Of a stretch of 64,000 nt of DNA, positions 15,609-24,001 are shown piece by piece. The stretch is from the NCBI GenBank assembly GCA_017482385.1, contig JAFUNI010000021.1:1-64000 (forward strand), written 5' to 3'. How positions within the stretch are numbered: position 1 is the stretch's first letter; each line of letters opens with the position of its first letter. The translations under genes and the position numbers were made by a program. Source of the stretch: Oscillospiraceae bacterium (GTDB taxonomy: Bacteria; Bacillota; Clostridia; Oscillospirales; Oscillospiraceae). The notes below the pieces were generated by a model. The model saw only the letters and a program-made list of their open reading frames with translations, had not been told where the DNA came from and made no database searches.

Positions 15609-18341
15609 TCAGCTCAAATAAGAGCGATTGAACCCATCGAGCATTTCTAAATATTTAGGCTTGACGATGGGAATGGCCTGCTCGGGAGCCATGGAAGAAA
15701 ACTCTTCAAACTCAGTCAGCGCGGTTATATGGCGGTAATCGGGGTCGATGTACCACTGCGCGTTCCGGAATGCCTCATAGAGCTTGGAGATATCCTTTTC
15801 ATCATAGATGTAGTCGTGGCGGAGCTGCAGCAGTTCCTTGTCGCGCTTGGTGCAAACCTCCCGGAATGCGGTCAGCCATTGCTGCGACTGCTGGCAGGAA
15901 CCCTGTATGCCGGGGTAGTCGCACTTTATAAAACCGGCAGAGAAGTCAGATATGTACTTCATACCGCACTTTAGTATGTAGGCAAGCATATCCACAGCGG
16001 CTTCCCGCTGGTCACAGAAGTAGGACAAGGATGCGTAGGCCTGCTCAAACTGCAAGATACTGTTTCCCTGGTAAGCGGGTACCGGAACGACCTCTATCCT
16101 ATCGCCGGTGTGGATGAGCTGATACAGCTGCGTAAAGTCATAGGTCCTGCACATAGATAGCTGCATAGAGAATAGAGGCTCAAGGGGGGAGGTCAGCATA
16201 TCGTTTTTGCGGGGGAATGAAACCTTCTTCACAGAGAAGGCTTCATACTTCATCTGGAAGAAGGCCCGCATAAAGGGTTCGTCGATGGTGGAGATCAGCT
16301 CGCCCTTTGCGTTGGTAGCCCAGGGGTTGACCAAGTACTCCCAGGAGGCGCCGGGCATACCGAAGACATCAAGTTTGCTGTCTCCATTCATATCCTTGGT
16401 CATATCTTCCATACATTTCATAAAAGTATCCCAGTTCCAATTGCCTTCCCGGAAGTATTCCCCGGGAGACTTTGCGCCGAAACCTTCAAACCGGGTCGCG
16501 CTGTAGTAGCATACCGTATTAGCGGCCCAAGGCAGCACAAAACCGTGGGAGGCATTTTGGTAGGTCAGCAGATCCAGATACTTTGCGCCGCAGATATTTG
16601 CCAGTTTTTGGTATTCCCCATCGGTGAAGGGAACGGCAAGGCCGGAGCGTGAATAATTGAAAAAATGATCATTATAAAAAATAACGTCACAATCATTATC
16701 GCCGGCGCTGGTTGCGGCAATAATGGAATTGAAATCGGGAGAGCCCTTAAAGACTATGGTATATCCGTTCAGCGCGGCCCATTCCTCGGCAGCGGCCCGC
16801 ATCATCCATCTATAATCATTTTCGTCAAATTTTGTGTAATCGGAGAAAGAATCGGGCATTCCCAAACCGTAGATCTGCAAAACCTTATCGTCAGCAGTGG
16901 TAGCAGTGGGTTTTGGCTCAGGCTTTGCGGTGGGCTGGGTAGCGGGTTTTGCGGTGGGCTTGGTTGTAGCTTTTGTGGCAGGCTGGGCAGTGGGTTTGGT
17001 GGTAGGCGTTCTCGTAGGTGTGCTGCCAAGCTGTTTGGTTTCCTCGGTAGGCTGTGTGGCAGGCTTGGTAGCCGTGGGGGGTGGAGGTCTGGTGATCTTG
17101 GTAGCGCCGGTTTCCTTGGTAGGATCGGTGATTTGGGTAGCCGCTGTTTCTGCAGAGGACACAGTTTCCGTGGCATCTGTAGGGGAAATAGATTCCGTGG
17201 GAGTGGTGATGACCGGCGTATCTATAATGGGGTCTTCCGTCGGTTTTTTGGGCAATGCGCCTGTGGACACGCAGCCCACAACGATGGTACACACCAGCAC
17301 CAGTAAGATGGCGGCGAACAGGCTCAGATGGGGTTTGCGGGCAATGAAATCCACCCGCCGCCGCAGCTGCCGTTTGGTTTCTGCCATTGTGGTGGCTGTG
17401 AGCTTTAACCGGCTGGGCACGGAGGCTTCCCGGACCACTGCCAGCAATGCCTTTCCGTAGGAAATGCGCTGATCTTCGCCAAGCCGCGCCATTGCGCCCT
17501 CATCGCAGGCCAATTCGCAATCCCGGCGGCTGCACCAGGCAGCCACCCAAACCAGGGGGTTAAACCAGTAAAGGCACAGGCAAAGACACCGGACTGCCGA
17601 CCAAATGTGATCCCTGTGGGCGTAATGGGTCATTTCGTGGGTCATCACATAATGCCGAAGTTCTTCGTTGTCCGCTGCTTCCCGGGTCAAATACACCGCC
17701 GGGCGGAACAGTCCCACCAGGCAGGGGGAGATGGCTTTTTCCGTAACATAGACGGGAATGGGACTTTCCGACGGGAGGGGCGAGGCGGTCTTTTTCATAC
17801 TGCGGATGAAGTGCAGATTGCTGGCGGTCAGCCAAAGGGCTACTGCCACTGCTCCTGCCAGCCATATTGCCTGGGCGATCTGTCCCAAAGTAACGGATTT
17901 TGCCGTCTGCGCTACCTTTTCCTGCACCTGGGGCTGTACCTCCGGCACATAGATTTCTGCATAGTCCTTGTCGATCATTGTGGCGATCTGGTCTTCGGGG
18001 ATTTGATTGTCCAGGGCGGATTCGATCTGCTCCTGCACGGCGGGAAGAAAAACCGTATGGTCTTGCGCAATATATTCCTGCATTACCTGCTGATGGGCGT
18101 CCTGCTGGGACATACCGGCTACCTGCTTATCGGAAATATCCGTGATGGTCTGGGTCACGGGCTGAAACAGGTTCAGCACGGACACAGACAGCTCACCGAT
18201 CTGAAAAGGCAGGAGCAGGCGCAGAGCCACCAGCAGCCAGGTACCGTAGATCAAAGTGCGCCGCACTTTGTTTGCAAAAAGCACCCGCAGGATCAGCAGT
18301 ACGACAATTAAAACAGAGGATGTAATTAGAATTTCTTTCAT
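15609..18341 (-). CDS. BlaR1-type sensor protease fused to a solute-binding domain
   Basis: A 910-residue membrane protein. Residues 1-360 are a BlaR1/MecR1-like M56 metalloprotease: helices near 4-22, 31-47, 157-175 and 339-357, with the cytoplasmic zinc motif HEMTHYAHRDH (HExxH at 235-239) and the downstream Glu in CELACDEGAM. Residues 362-483 are a Thr/Pro/Lys-rich linker. Residues 485-910, outside the membrane, resemble an ABC-type extracellular solute-binding protein family 1 domain (IAATSAGDNDCDVIFYN, GNWNWDTFMKCMEDMTK, DMNGDSKLDVFG). The penicillin-binding sensor of true BlaR1 is missing. It overlaps the BlaI gene by four bases, so ligand binding probably triggers BlaI cleavage. The ligand is unknown; a sugar is inferred from the neighbouring eda-kdgK. 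Confidence 0.85.
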   Translation of the reverse strand: MKEILITSSVLIVVLLILRVLFANKVRRTLIYGTWLLVALRLLLPFQIGELSVSVLNLFQPVTQTITDISDKQVAGMSQQDAHQQVMQEYIAQDHTVFLPAVQEQIESALDNQIPEDQIATMIDKDYAEIYVPEVQPQVQEKVAQTAKSVTLGQIAQAIWLAGAVAVALWLTASNLHFIRSMKKTASPLPSESPIPVYVTEKAISPCLVGLFRPAVYLTREAADNEELRHYVMTHEMTHYAHRDHIWSAVRCLCLCLYWFNPLVWVAAWCSRRDCELACDEGAMARLGEDQRISYGKALLAVVREASVPSRLKLTATTMAETKRQLRRRVDFIARKPHLSLFAAILLVLVCTIVVGCVSTGALPKKPTEDPIIDTPVITTPTESISPTDATETVSSAETAATQITDPTKETGATKITRPPPPTATKPATQPTEETKQLGSTPTRTPTTKPTAQPATKATTKPTAKPATQPTAKPEPKPTATTADDKVLQIYGLGMPDSFSDYTKFDENDYRWMMRAAAEEWAALNGYTIVFKGSPDFNSIIAATSAGDNDCDVIFYNDHFFNYSRSGLAVPFTDGEYQKLANICGAKYLDLLTYQNASHGFVLPWAANTVCYYSATRFEGFGAKSPGEYFREGNWNWDTFMKCMEDMTKDMNGDSKLDVFGMPGASWEYLVNPWATNAKGELISTIDEPFMRAFFQMKYEAFSVKKVSFPRKNDMLTSPLEPLFSMQLSMCRTYDFTQLYQLIHTGDRIEVVPVPAYQGNSILQFEQAYASLSYFCDQREAAVDMLAYILKCGMKYISDFSAGFIKCDYPGIQGSCQQSQQWLTAFREVCTKRDKELLQLRHDYIYDEKDISKLYEAFRNAQWYIDPDYRHITALTEFEEFSSMAPEQAIPIVKPKYLEMLDGFNRSYLS

Positions 18342-18718
18342 TTTTTCTCCTCCCTTGCTTCTTCCAAAATGCGGGAAAGGTCCTCTATGTCAGCGGCGGT
18401 CAAGGAGTTTTCCTGTACCATTGTGCTGACCAACAGACCGATACTTCCGTGGTAGGCCCGCTGCAGCAGGCTTTGGGTTTCCTGAACGGATACCTCCTCC
18501 CGGGTGACGGCGGGGCTGAAAACCTTGGCACGACCCTGTTCTGCGGAGCACACGATACCCTTTTCGCTCATACGGCGGATCATTGTGGCGACAGTGCTTT
18601 TGCTCCAGCCTACAGATGCGTGCAGCTGCGCCACCAGCTCCATAAGGGTGTGAGGCTTTTCCCACAGCAGTTCCATAATGGTCCATTCGCTGTTGCTGAC
18701 AGTTGCGTGTTGATGCAT
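18338..18718 (-). CDS. BlaI/MecI-family transcriptional repressor
   Basis: A 126-residue winged-helix repressor: NSEWTIMELLWEKPHTLMELVAQL, recognition helix WSKSTVATMIRRM, wing KGIVCSAEQGRAKVFSP, and a C-terminal dimerisation helix. BlaI proteins repress as dimers and are inactivated by a BlaR1 protease, which is the next gene here. ATG 18718 has AAAGGAGGTG upstream; the frame extends seven codons further without support. It is divergent from eda. Confidence 0.93.
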   Translation of the reverse strand: MHQHATVSNSEWTIMELLWEKPHTLMELVAQLHASVGWSKSTVATMIRRMSEKGIVCSAEQGRAKVFSPAVTREEVSVQETQSLLQRAYHGSIGLLVSTMVQENSLTAADIEDLSRILEEAREEKK

Positions 18719-18735
18719 AGAAACACCTCCTTTTC

Positions 18736-18780
18736 GCAAATTGGTTTACTCTTGTAATCCTATCGTAGCATATTGGTTTA
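18736..18780. promoter_or_regulatory. Direct repeats and dyad in the blaI-like promoter, putative operator
   Basis: GCAAATTGGTTTA (18736-18748) and GCATATTGGTTTA (18768-18780) match at 12 of 13 bases, 32 bases apart, about three helical turns. Between them lies the dyad TTAC-N4-GTAA (18746-18757), like BlaI half-sites. The second repeat fills the promoter spacer. Autorepression is inferred. Confidence 0.6.
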
Positions 18781-18790
18781 TAATTGTCAA
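18762..18790 (-). promoter_or_regulatory. Promoter of the blaI-blaR-like operon
   Basis: On the minus strand TTGACA (18785-18790) and TACGAT (18762-18767) have a 17-base spacer. Confidence 0.8.
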
Positions 18791-18895
18791 CCACTTTTCA
18801 ATCCGATAATCCGTCCTGGTTATAAAAAAGAGTAGTTTTTCTTTGCACTTTTTGGGTATTTGTTGCATTTTTCGGTCATTTAGACCTTCTCAAAC

Positions 18896-18924
18896 TTGAC
18901 ACTACAGAGGCTTTGTCGTACAAT
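18896..18924 (+). promoter_or_regulatory. Promoter of eda-kdgK
   Basis: TTGACA (18896-18901) and TACAAT (18919-18924) with a 17-base spacer, 35 bases before the eda start. No copy of the GCAnATTGGTTTA repeat was seen near it. Confidence 0.8.
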
Positions 18925-18958
18925 TTTATCTATAGAATACTATACAAGGAGAAACATT

Positions 18959-19513
18959 ATGGAAAAACTTATCCCTGTTGTTGTGATCAAGGAATTGTCC
19001 GAAACGGACAAAATCCTCACCGCTTTGAAGAATAACGGCATTAACTGCGCGGAGATCACTTTCCGCACCGCCTGCGCCAAGGAGGCCATTGCCTACGCCT
19101 GCAAGCACTATCCCGAAATGTCCGTCGGTGCAGGTACGGTTATCAATGTTGAGCAGTGCCAGGCTGCACTGGAAGCCGGCGCACAGTTTATCGTATCTCC
19201 CGGCCTGAGCGTGGCAGTTGCTGAAATCTGCAAGGAAAAGAATATCCCTTACTATCCCGGCTGCGTGACCCCCACCGAGATCATGCAGGCGCTGGAGCTG
19301 GGCATTACCACTGTCAAGTTCTTCCCTGCCAATGTGTACGGCGGTCTGCAGGCCCTCAAGGCCCTGTCCGCTCCCTTCCCCCAGGTGAAGTTTATTCCCA
19401 CCGGCGGCGTGGACAGAAGCAATATCGACGAGTTTTTGGCCTTCGACAAGGTGGCAGCCATCGGCGGCAGCTTCTTTGTGAAGGAATCTCTGGCAAAAAT
19501 GGAGGAAAAGTAA
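18959..19513 (+). CDS. eda: 2-dehydro-3-deoxy-phosphogluconate (KDPG) aldolase
   Basis: Cleaves KDPG to pyruvate and glyceraldehyde 3-phosphate in the cytoplasm. The 184-residue barrel shows the class I aldolase features: ITFRTACA (catalytic Glu normally in this strand), GAGTVINVEQC, Schiff-base Lys in ITTVKFFPAN, and FIPTGGVD. ATG 18959 follows AAGGAG. It is slightly shorter than the family norm (about 205-215). The stop is one base before the kdgK start, so both are cotranscribed. Confidence 0.94.
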   Translation: MEKLIPVVVIKELSETDKILTALKNNGINCAEITFRTACAKEAIAYACKHYPEMSVGAGTVINVEQCQAALEAGAQFIVSPGLSVAVAEICKEKNIPYYPGCVTPTEIMQALELGITTVKFFPANVYGGLQALKALSAPFPQVKFIPTGGVDRSNIDEFLAFDKVAAIGGSFFVKESLAKMEEK

Positions 19514-19514
19514 A

Positions 19515-20537
19515 ATGGCAAAAGTTGTTACCTTTGGCGAGCTGATGCTCCGCTTAGCCCCCAACGGCTACTACCGGTTTTTCCAGAACGATCAGATGCA
19601 GGCCACCTTTGGCGGCGGCGAAGCCAATGTGGCGGTGAGCCTTGCCAATTACGGTCTGGAGAGCGTTTATGTGACCAAGCTGCCCAAGCATGCCATCGGC
19701 CAGGGCGCTGTGGACAGCCTGCGCTATTTCGGCGTGGACACCTCCAAGATCGTCCGTGGCGGCGACCGGGTGGGTATCTACTTCCTGGAGAAGGGCGCAT
19801 CTCAAAGAGGCTCTGTTTGCATTTATGACCGGGCAGGTTCTGCCATCGCGTTGGCTGAGCCCACCGATTTCGATTGGGATGCTATTTTCGAGGGCGCTGA
19901 CTGGTTCCATTTCACCGGCATCACCCCCGCGCTGGGCGGCAAGCTGGTGGAGATCTGCAAGGATGCCTGTAAGGCTGCCAAGGCCCGGGGCGTGAAGATC
20001 TCCTGCGACCTGAACTATCGGGGCAAGCTGTGGACCCGTGACCAGGCAAGAGCGGCTATGACGGAGCTGTGCCAGTATGTGGATGTGTGCATCTCCAATG
20101 AGGAGGACGCCAAGGATGTGTTCGGCATCGAGGCCGAGGGCACCGACATTTACGGCGGCAAGCTGAACCACGAGGGCTACAAGAGCGTTGCCAAGCAGCT
20201 GGCTGACAAGTTCGGCTTTGAGAAGGTGGCGATCACCCTGCGGACCTCCATCTCCGCCAGCGACAATGACTGGGCCGGTATGCTCTACGACGGAAAGGAC
20301 TACTGCTTCTCCAAGTCCTACCACCTGCACATCGTGGACCGCGTGGGTGGCGGCGACAGCTTCGGCGGCGGTCTGATCTATGCGCTGCTTTCCGGCAAGA
20401 CCTCCCAGCAGGCTATTGAGTTTGCTGTGGCGGCATCTGCGCTGAAGCATTCTGTGGAAGGCGACTACAACCGAGTAAGCGTTTCCGAGGTGGAAAAGCT
20501 GGCCGGCGGCGACGGCAGTGGCCGTGTGCAGAGATAA
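19515..20537 (+). CDS. kdgK: 2-keto-3-deoxygluconate kinase (PfkB family)
   Basis: Phosphorylates 2-keto-3-deoxygluconate to KDPG, the substrate of the upstream aldolase. The 340-residue protein has PfkB motifs: FGELMLRLAP, FGGGEANVAVSLA, DLNYRGKLW and the C-terminal DRVGGGDSFGGGLIYAL containing the catalytic Asp and anion hole. Context with eda makes KDG the likely substrate; another 6-carbon keto acid cannot be excluded. No uronate isomerase or dehydratase genes are in the window, so the upper pathway must be elsewhere. Confidence 0.92.
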   Translation: MAKVVTFGELMLRLAPNGYYRFFQNDQMQATFGGGEANVAVSLANYGLESVYVTKLPKHAIGQGAVDSLRYFGVDTSKIVRGGDRVGIYFLEKGASQRGSVCIYDRAGSAIALAEPTDFDWDAIFEGADWFHFTGITPALGGKLVEICKDACKAAKARGVKISCDLNYRGKLWTRDQARAAMTELCQYVDVCISNEEDAKDVFGIEAEGTDIYGGKLNHEGYKSVAKQLADKFGFEKVAITLRTSISASDNDWAGMLYDGKDYCFSKSYHLHIVDRVGGGDSFGGGLIYALLSGKTSQQAIEFAVAASALKHSVEGDYNRVSVSEVEKLAGGDGSGRVQR

Positions 20538-20550
20538 GGAAAAACAGGAA

Positions 20551-20578
20551 AGACCCTCCCATTTGGGAGGGTCTTTTT
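20551..20578 (+). terminator. Terminator of eda-kdgK
   Basis: A 9-bp stem GACCCTCCC/GGGAGGGTC with 4-base loop and TTTTT. Confidence 0.9.
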
Positions 20579-20642
20579 GTTTCAAATCTTACATATTTTC
20601 CGGAATTTGGTGGGTTTTACAGAAAGGTTTTGTTGAAAAAGG

Positions 20643-20672
20643 TTGACAATATGGGTCTGTTTTTTGTATAAT
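20643..20672 (+). promoter_or_regulatory. Promoter of the Thr-rich surface protein
   Basis: TTGACA (20643-20648) and TATAAT (20667-20672) with an 18-base spacer. Confidence 0.8.
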
Positions 20673-20734
20673 TGTCCATACATCAAAAAAATGACATTAA
20701 AAATGTTCGCGCGGAAACCAAAAGGAGCGTTTTT

Positions 20735-22243
20735 ATGAAAAGAATACTTGCAATTATGCTTTGCCTGGCGTGTTTGTTGGCATTGCCTGTGGCGGCTGCC
20801 CCCACAGATCCTATGGCGGTGAAATTCCAAAAGTTTTTGGATAGATGCGATAGCCTTTATGACGGCGATGTGATAAAGCTTGTGCTTACCGATGCCATGA
20901 AAGCCTTTGTTCCTCGGGAAGATCTGGAAGCTATCAATGTATCTGCTGCAGATTTTGAAACAGAGCTGGAAAAGCAGATCGTTTTGACGGAAGAGGTCCG
21001 GAATGATATTCGCAGCACCGAAAGAGGTTTATACAACCCGGAAAAAAATGAATATGCTGTGAAATATCCCGGCGGTGTTACCGAGATTTCTAATAAGAGA
21101 CATTACAGAGGCTATGTAAAAACCGGTGAGAATACCTATGCGGTGTATTACCAGAATGCAGTACGGGAAATTTTGGATGAAAGCGCGGAAATCATCAGCC
21201 AATACAAAAATCCCATCACCGGCGAAGTGAAATATAACGGCAAGGTTTATACCCAGGATTCCGATATATATTACTGCATCAAAAATTGGGAAGATGGCGG
21301 CAAGAAGTACAATGTTGAAGTGACTGACGGCAAGATGCGCTATATTTCCAGTGAAGACTATGATGCAGCCCAGCTGCCCACGGCCTTTGATGATGTATCT
21401 GTAACCTACGACCTGCCCAAGGACGATACGGTTTATCTGGATAATGTGGCTTATTTCCCCGACCAAACTGTTGTCAAGGTGGAAAGGATTACCGGTGTTG
21501 TTGAGGAAATCGCCCAGGCGATGGCAACGGTTTCTACGCGGTATGCACCCTATTCCTTTACCGCGACCCTGAACGGGAATCCCGTTCAGCCCGGCAGCAA
21601 GATGAAAGTCCATTTTGTTGTGCCGGAGAATTTTGGTGCCGACACTGTGGTGATGCATTTGGATGCCGAGGGTAAGCTGACTGAGTTGGCATCTATGGTG
21701 AAGAACATTGAGGGCACATCTTATTTGGTGACAGAGCTGGAGCATTTCAGTATTTACCTTCTGGTAGACAAGGAGGCAAAACCTGCTGAACTAACCACAC
21801 CGACAACCGCACCCACCACAGAGCCCACTACCGCACCGACCAATGCGGCAACCCAGGGCACAACAGCAGCTACAAAGGCAACCGCTGCAGCCACCAATGC
21901 CACTACGGCAGCCACCCAGGCTACCAATGGCGCAACCAAAGCCACCGCTCCTGCTACCAATCCCACAAGTGTAACTGTAGTAAGACCTACAGTGCCGGCT
22001 ACCAGCCAAACTGTTGCAGATCCCACGGAGGCAACCGCTGTTGACCCCACAGAGGAAACCGCTGTGGCGCCCACCGAGGAAACTGCGCCTACCGATGAAA
22101 CTACCACAGCGCCCACGGACCCCCCCAAGCCTGTAAAATCCAATAAGACCGGCGGCATCCTTGCTGCTGTACTTGTTGTTATCCTGCTTGCCGGCGGCGG
22201 GTTCGCTGCCTGGTGGTTCTATTTCAGAAAAAAGAATATCTAA
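20735..22243 (+). CDS. Membrane-anchored Thr-rich surface protein
   Basis: A 502-residue exported protein. Residues 1-22 are a signal peptide (MKRILAIMLCLACLLALPVA). Residues 25-345 are an extracellular region; the last part (GSKMKVHFVVPENFGADTVV, then LEHFSIYLLVDK) is a beta domain common in clostridial surface proteins. Residues 350-465 are mucin-like, nearly all Thr, Ala and Pro with some Val and Glu. It ends with a membrane helix and basic tail (AAWWFYFRKKNI); no LPxTG sortase motif. ATG 20735 has AAAGGAG upstream. The Thr-rich stalk resembles the linker of the BlaR-like protein on the other side of eda-kdgK. Function unknown. Confidence 0.8.
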   Translation: MKRILAIMLCLACLLALPVAAAPTDPMAVKFQKFLDRCDSLYDGDVIKLVLTDAMKAFVPREDLEAINVSAADFETELEKQIVLTEEVRNDIRSTERGLYNPEKNEYAVKYPGGVTEISNKRHYRGYVKTGENTYAVYYQNAVREILDESAEIISQYKNPITGEVKYNGKVYTQDSDIYYCIKNWEDGGKKYNVEVTDGKMRYISSEDYDAAQLPTAFDDVSVTYDLPKDDTVYLDNVAYFPDQTVVKVERITGVVEEIAQAMATVSTRYAPYSFTATLNGNPVQPGSKMKVHFVVPENFGADTVVMHLDAEGKLTELASMVKNIEGTSYLVTELEHFSIYLLVDKEAKPAELTTPTTAPTTEPTTAPTNAATQGTTAATKATAAATNATTAATQATNGATKATAPATNPTSVTVVRPTVPATSQTVADPTEATAVDPTEETAVAPTEETAPTDETTTAPTDPPKPVKSNKTGGILAAVLVVILLAGGGFAAWWFYFRKKNI

Positions 22244-22249
22244 TAGAAA

Positions 22250-22285
22250 GATCCGGAATCGTAAAAAACAATTCCGGATCTTTTT
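22250..22285 (+). terminator. Terminator of the surface protein gene
   Basis: A 10-bp stem GATCCGGAAT/ATTCCGGATC followed by TTTTT. Confidence 0.88.
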
Positions 22286-22292
22286 ATCTCTT

Positions 22293-22940
22293 TCAGACCT
22301 TAAACCGATTAAAATAGTCGTAAAGGGGAATAAGTTTTTCTAAAAATTCACCAGCCCGCCGGCCCAGCTCCGGGCCGAAAATATCCGGGGATACCGGCTC
22401 GTCCACAGAACAGGCAATGTATTTCCGCCAGGCAAAGAAGGGCGCCAGCTCTTCGCTGGGAGCTTCCTTGGGCCGCTTGTAGCATTCTGCCGTGATGGGT
22501 ACGCCGGTGGCTTTTTCGGTGTCCTTGATCAGCTTCAAAAACGCCCTGGGTCGGGCGGCGATGTCCTTGCGGATCTCCTCCAAGGTGCTGACCCGGGGGC
22601 TGAGCAGGATAAATCCGTAGCTGACGCCCTCCGGACGGATCTCAAAGTACAGACAGGGATTCTCCGCCCACCACTGTACATCCTGCCGGATGCAGATCCA
22701 CAGGCTTTCCTTATAAGGGGTGGGGTGGTGCAGCCGGGCATCCCGGTAGATGCGGCTGACCTTCAAGAGATTGCCGGGCTTGTCCAAAAACGGCTGGAAC
22801 AGGTCCTTGCCCAAAGCCTTCATGGGCTCATAGAGGTAGTTTACATAATCTTTCTTATGTTCCAGGAACCACTCCCGGTTGTTGTTCATCCGGATGCCCC
22901 ACAGAAAATCCACGGTCTCCGGAGAAAATCCTTCAAACAT
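22293..22940 (-). CDS. DUF2461-family protein
   Basis: A 215-residue protein matching DUF2461: MFEGFSPETVDFLWGIRMNN, NREWFLEHKKDY, FLDKPGNLLKVSRIYRDAR and the C-terminal basic and aromatic segments. Members are widespread, cytoplasmic and of unknown activity. It ends 8 bases beyond the surface protein's terminator on the opposite strand. The region upstream contains a short ATGCATTATGC repeat. Confidence 0.88.
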   Translation of the reverse strand: MFEGFSPETVDFLWGIRMNNNREWFLEHKKDYVNYLYEPMKALGKDLFQPFLDKPGNLLKVSRIYRDARLHHPTPYKESLWICIRQDVQWWAENPCLYFEIRPEGVSYGFILLSPRVSTLEEIRKDIAARPRAFLKLIKDTEKATGVPITAECYKRPKEAPSEELAPFFAWRKYIACSVDEPVSPDIFGPELGRRAGEFLEKLIPLYDYFNRFKV

Positions 22941-22956
22941 TGCTATTTCTCCTCAT

Positions 22957-22990
22957 TATGCATTATGCATTCAGCATTATGCATTCTTTA
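22957..22990. repeat. GCATTATGCATT-type short repeat
   Basis: Three imperfect copies of GCATTATGCATTC fill the spacer between the DUF2461 gene and the next. Similar runs occur at 28690-28715 and 62897-62929. Confidence 0.6.
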
Positions 22991-24001
22991 GTGGGCGCCG
23001 GACAGGGGGCGCATAACGCTGTACACATCAAAGCGGGTATCGTGGAGCTCTGTAAGGAACACCAAATTGATGGCAGGGTCTGCCACGCCGCTGTTTGCCG
23101 CCACCTGTGCCGCCTGGGCAGCATCCTTGCCGGTGATGTACAAACGGCTGCGGCCGGTGGGGGGCGTAAAGTCCTCAGTCTTCACAAAGGACAGGGCAAA
23201 CCGATTGGTGGCGCATACCTTCATAAGCTCCGCCGCCGCAGTGGTCAGCAGTTCCTTTCGGTCGCCGTCCACCTTGATTTTATCGGTGTTCTGGGGGAAA
23301 CAGAAATCGTCCAAAACCACCTCGTCAAAGCCCAAATTCCGCAGCTCCACAATGATTTGGGTCAGGAAAGACAGCGTACCCTGACTGGCAGGATTCAGCC
23401 AGTAGCAGCCGTCATCGTCCTGGTACAGGTAGCCGCCGGAGCGGTGGGGAACACCGTCGGGCACATGATTGAGGCCGTAGGTGTAGTCCCGCAGGGCGGG
23501 GAACTTGGCAATGGCATAGATATTCTGCTTTTTCAGCCACGCCAGCAGCTCGTCCATTTTCTGAATGTCCACCTGGTTGCTCCGGGTGTCACTGACTGTG
23601 GAGGAATAGTAAAACGCGCCCTGGATGCTCTTTACATCGATCATAACCGGCGTGCCGGAGGGCAGCGCCTGGATCTGGGCTTTCACCACATCCAAATTGG
23701 AGAGGTCGCCCGGCTCCACATAGTAGCCCACCATCTGTGCCAGTTCCACTGCCTCCAAGTCGGATGCGCCGCTGTCGTAGCGGATGGACACCTCCGGCTC
23801 GTCGGGCTTTTGAGCGGCCTGTCCGTCAGACAGGGGAGGCAGCTCGAAATTCAGAATCGCATGTCCGTCGGCAGTATACATCACATACCGCTGGGCCCAA
23901 ATATACCAGCAAACACCTGCCACAAGGGCAAGCACCAAAACCGGCAGTAAAGCCACGCCTATGCGCTGGAGCACCCGTTTGGTGCGGTAGGGAATGTTCA
24001 T
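22988..24001 (-). CDS. Putative DUF4015-type glycoside hydrolase, membrane-anchored
   Basis: A 337-residue protein with an N-terminal membrane helix (about residues 11-33) that anchors an extracytoplasmic TIM-barrel-like domain: MIDVKSIQGAFYYSS, YAIAKFPALRD, GYLYQDDDGCYWLNPAS and NLGFDEVVLDDFCFPQN. These match the putative glycosyl hydrolase family DUF4015. The LDDFCFP segment is the probable acidic active-site strand. ATG 24001 overlaps the prmA stop (ATGA), so the pair is coupled; an 11-codon extension is unsupported. Substrate unknown, likely a cell-wall or surface glycan. Confidence 0.78.
   Translation of the reverse strand: MNIPYRTKRVLQRIGVALLPVLVLALVAGVCWYIWAQRYVMYTADGHAILNFELPPLSDGQAAQKPDEPEVSIRYDSGASDLEAVELAQMVGYYVEPGDLSNLDVVKAQIQALPSGTPVMIDVKSIQGAFYYSSTVSDTRSNQVDIQKMDELLAWLKKQNIYAIAKFPALRDYTYGLNHVPDGVPHRSGGYLYQDDDGCYWLNPASQGTLSFLTQIIVELRNLGFDEVVLDDFCFPQNTDKIKVDGDRKELLTTAAAELMKVCATNRFALSFVKTEDFTPPTGRSRLYITGKDAAQAAQVAANSGVADPAINLVFLTELHDTRFDVYSVMRPLSGAH

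Noticed and set aside
16897..17140. CRISPR-like or tandem-repeat DNA in the Thr/Pro linker of the BlaR-like gene
   Set aside because: The repeats are codon-level (ACC/CCC/AAG patterns) inside a continuous reading frame, without spacers of constant length.
16665..17460. Plus-strand ORFs of 187-213 residues opposite the BlaR-like gene's linker, Gly/Ser/Val rich
   Set aside because: They are shadows of the Thr/Pro-rich linker codons on the other strand and look like low-complexity translation artefacts.
15609..18341. Beta-lactam resistance regulator (true BlaR1)
   Set aside because: There is no penicillin-binding SxxK/SxN/KTG domain, and no beta-lactamase or PBP gene is adjacent.
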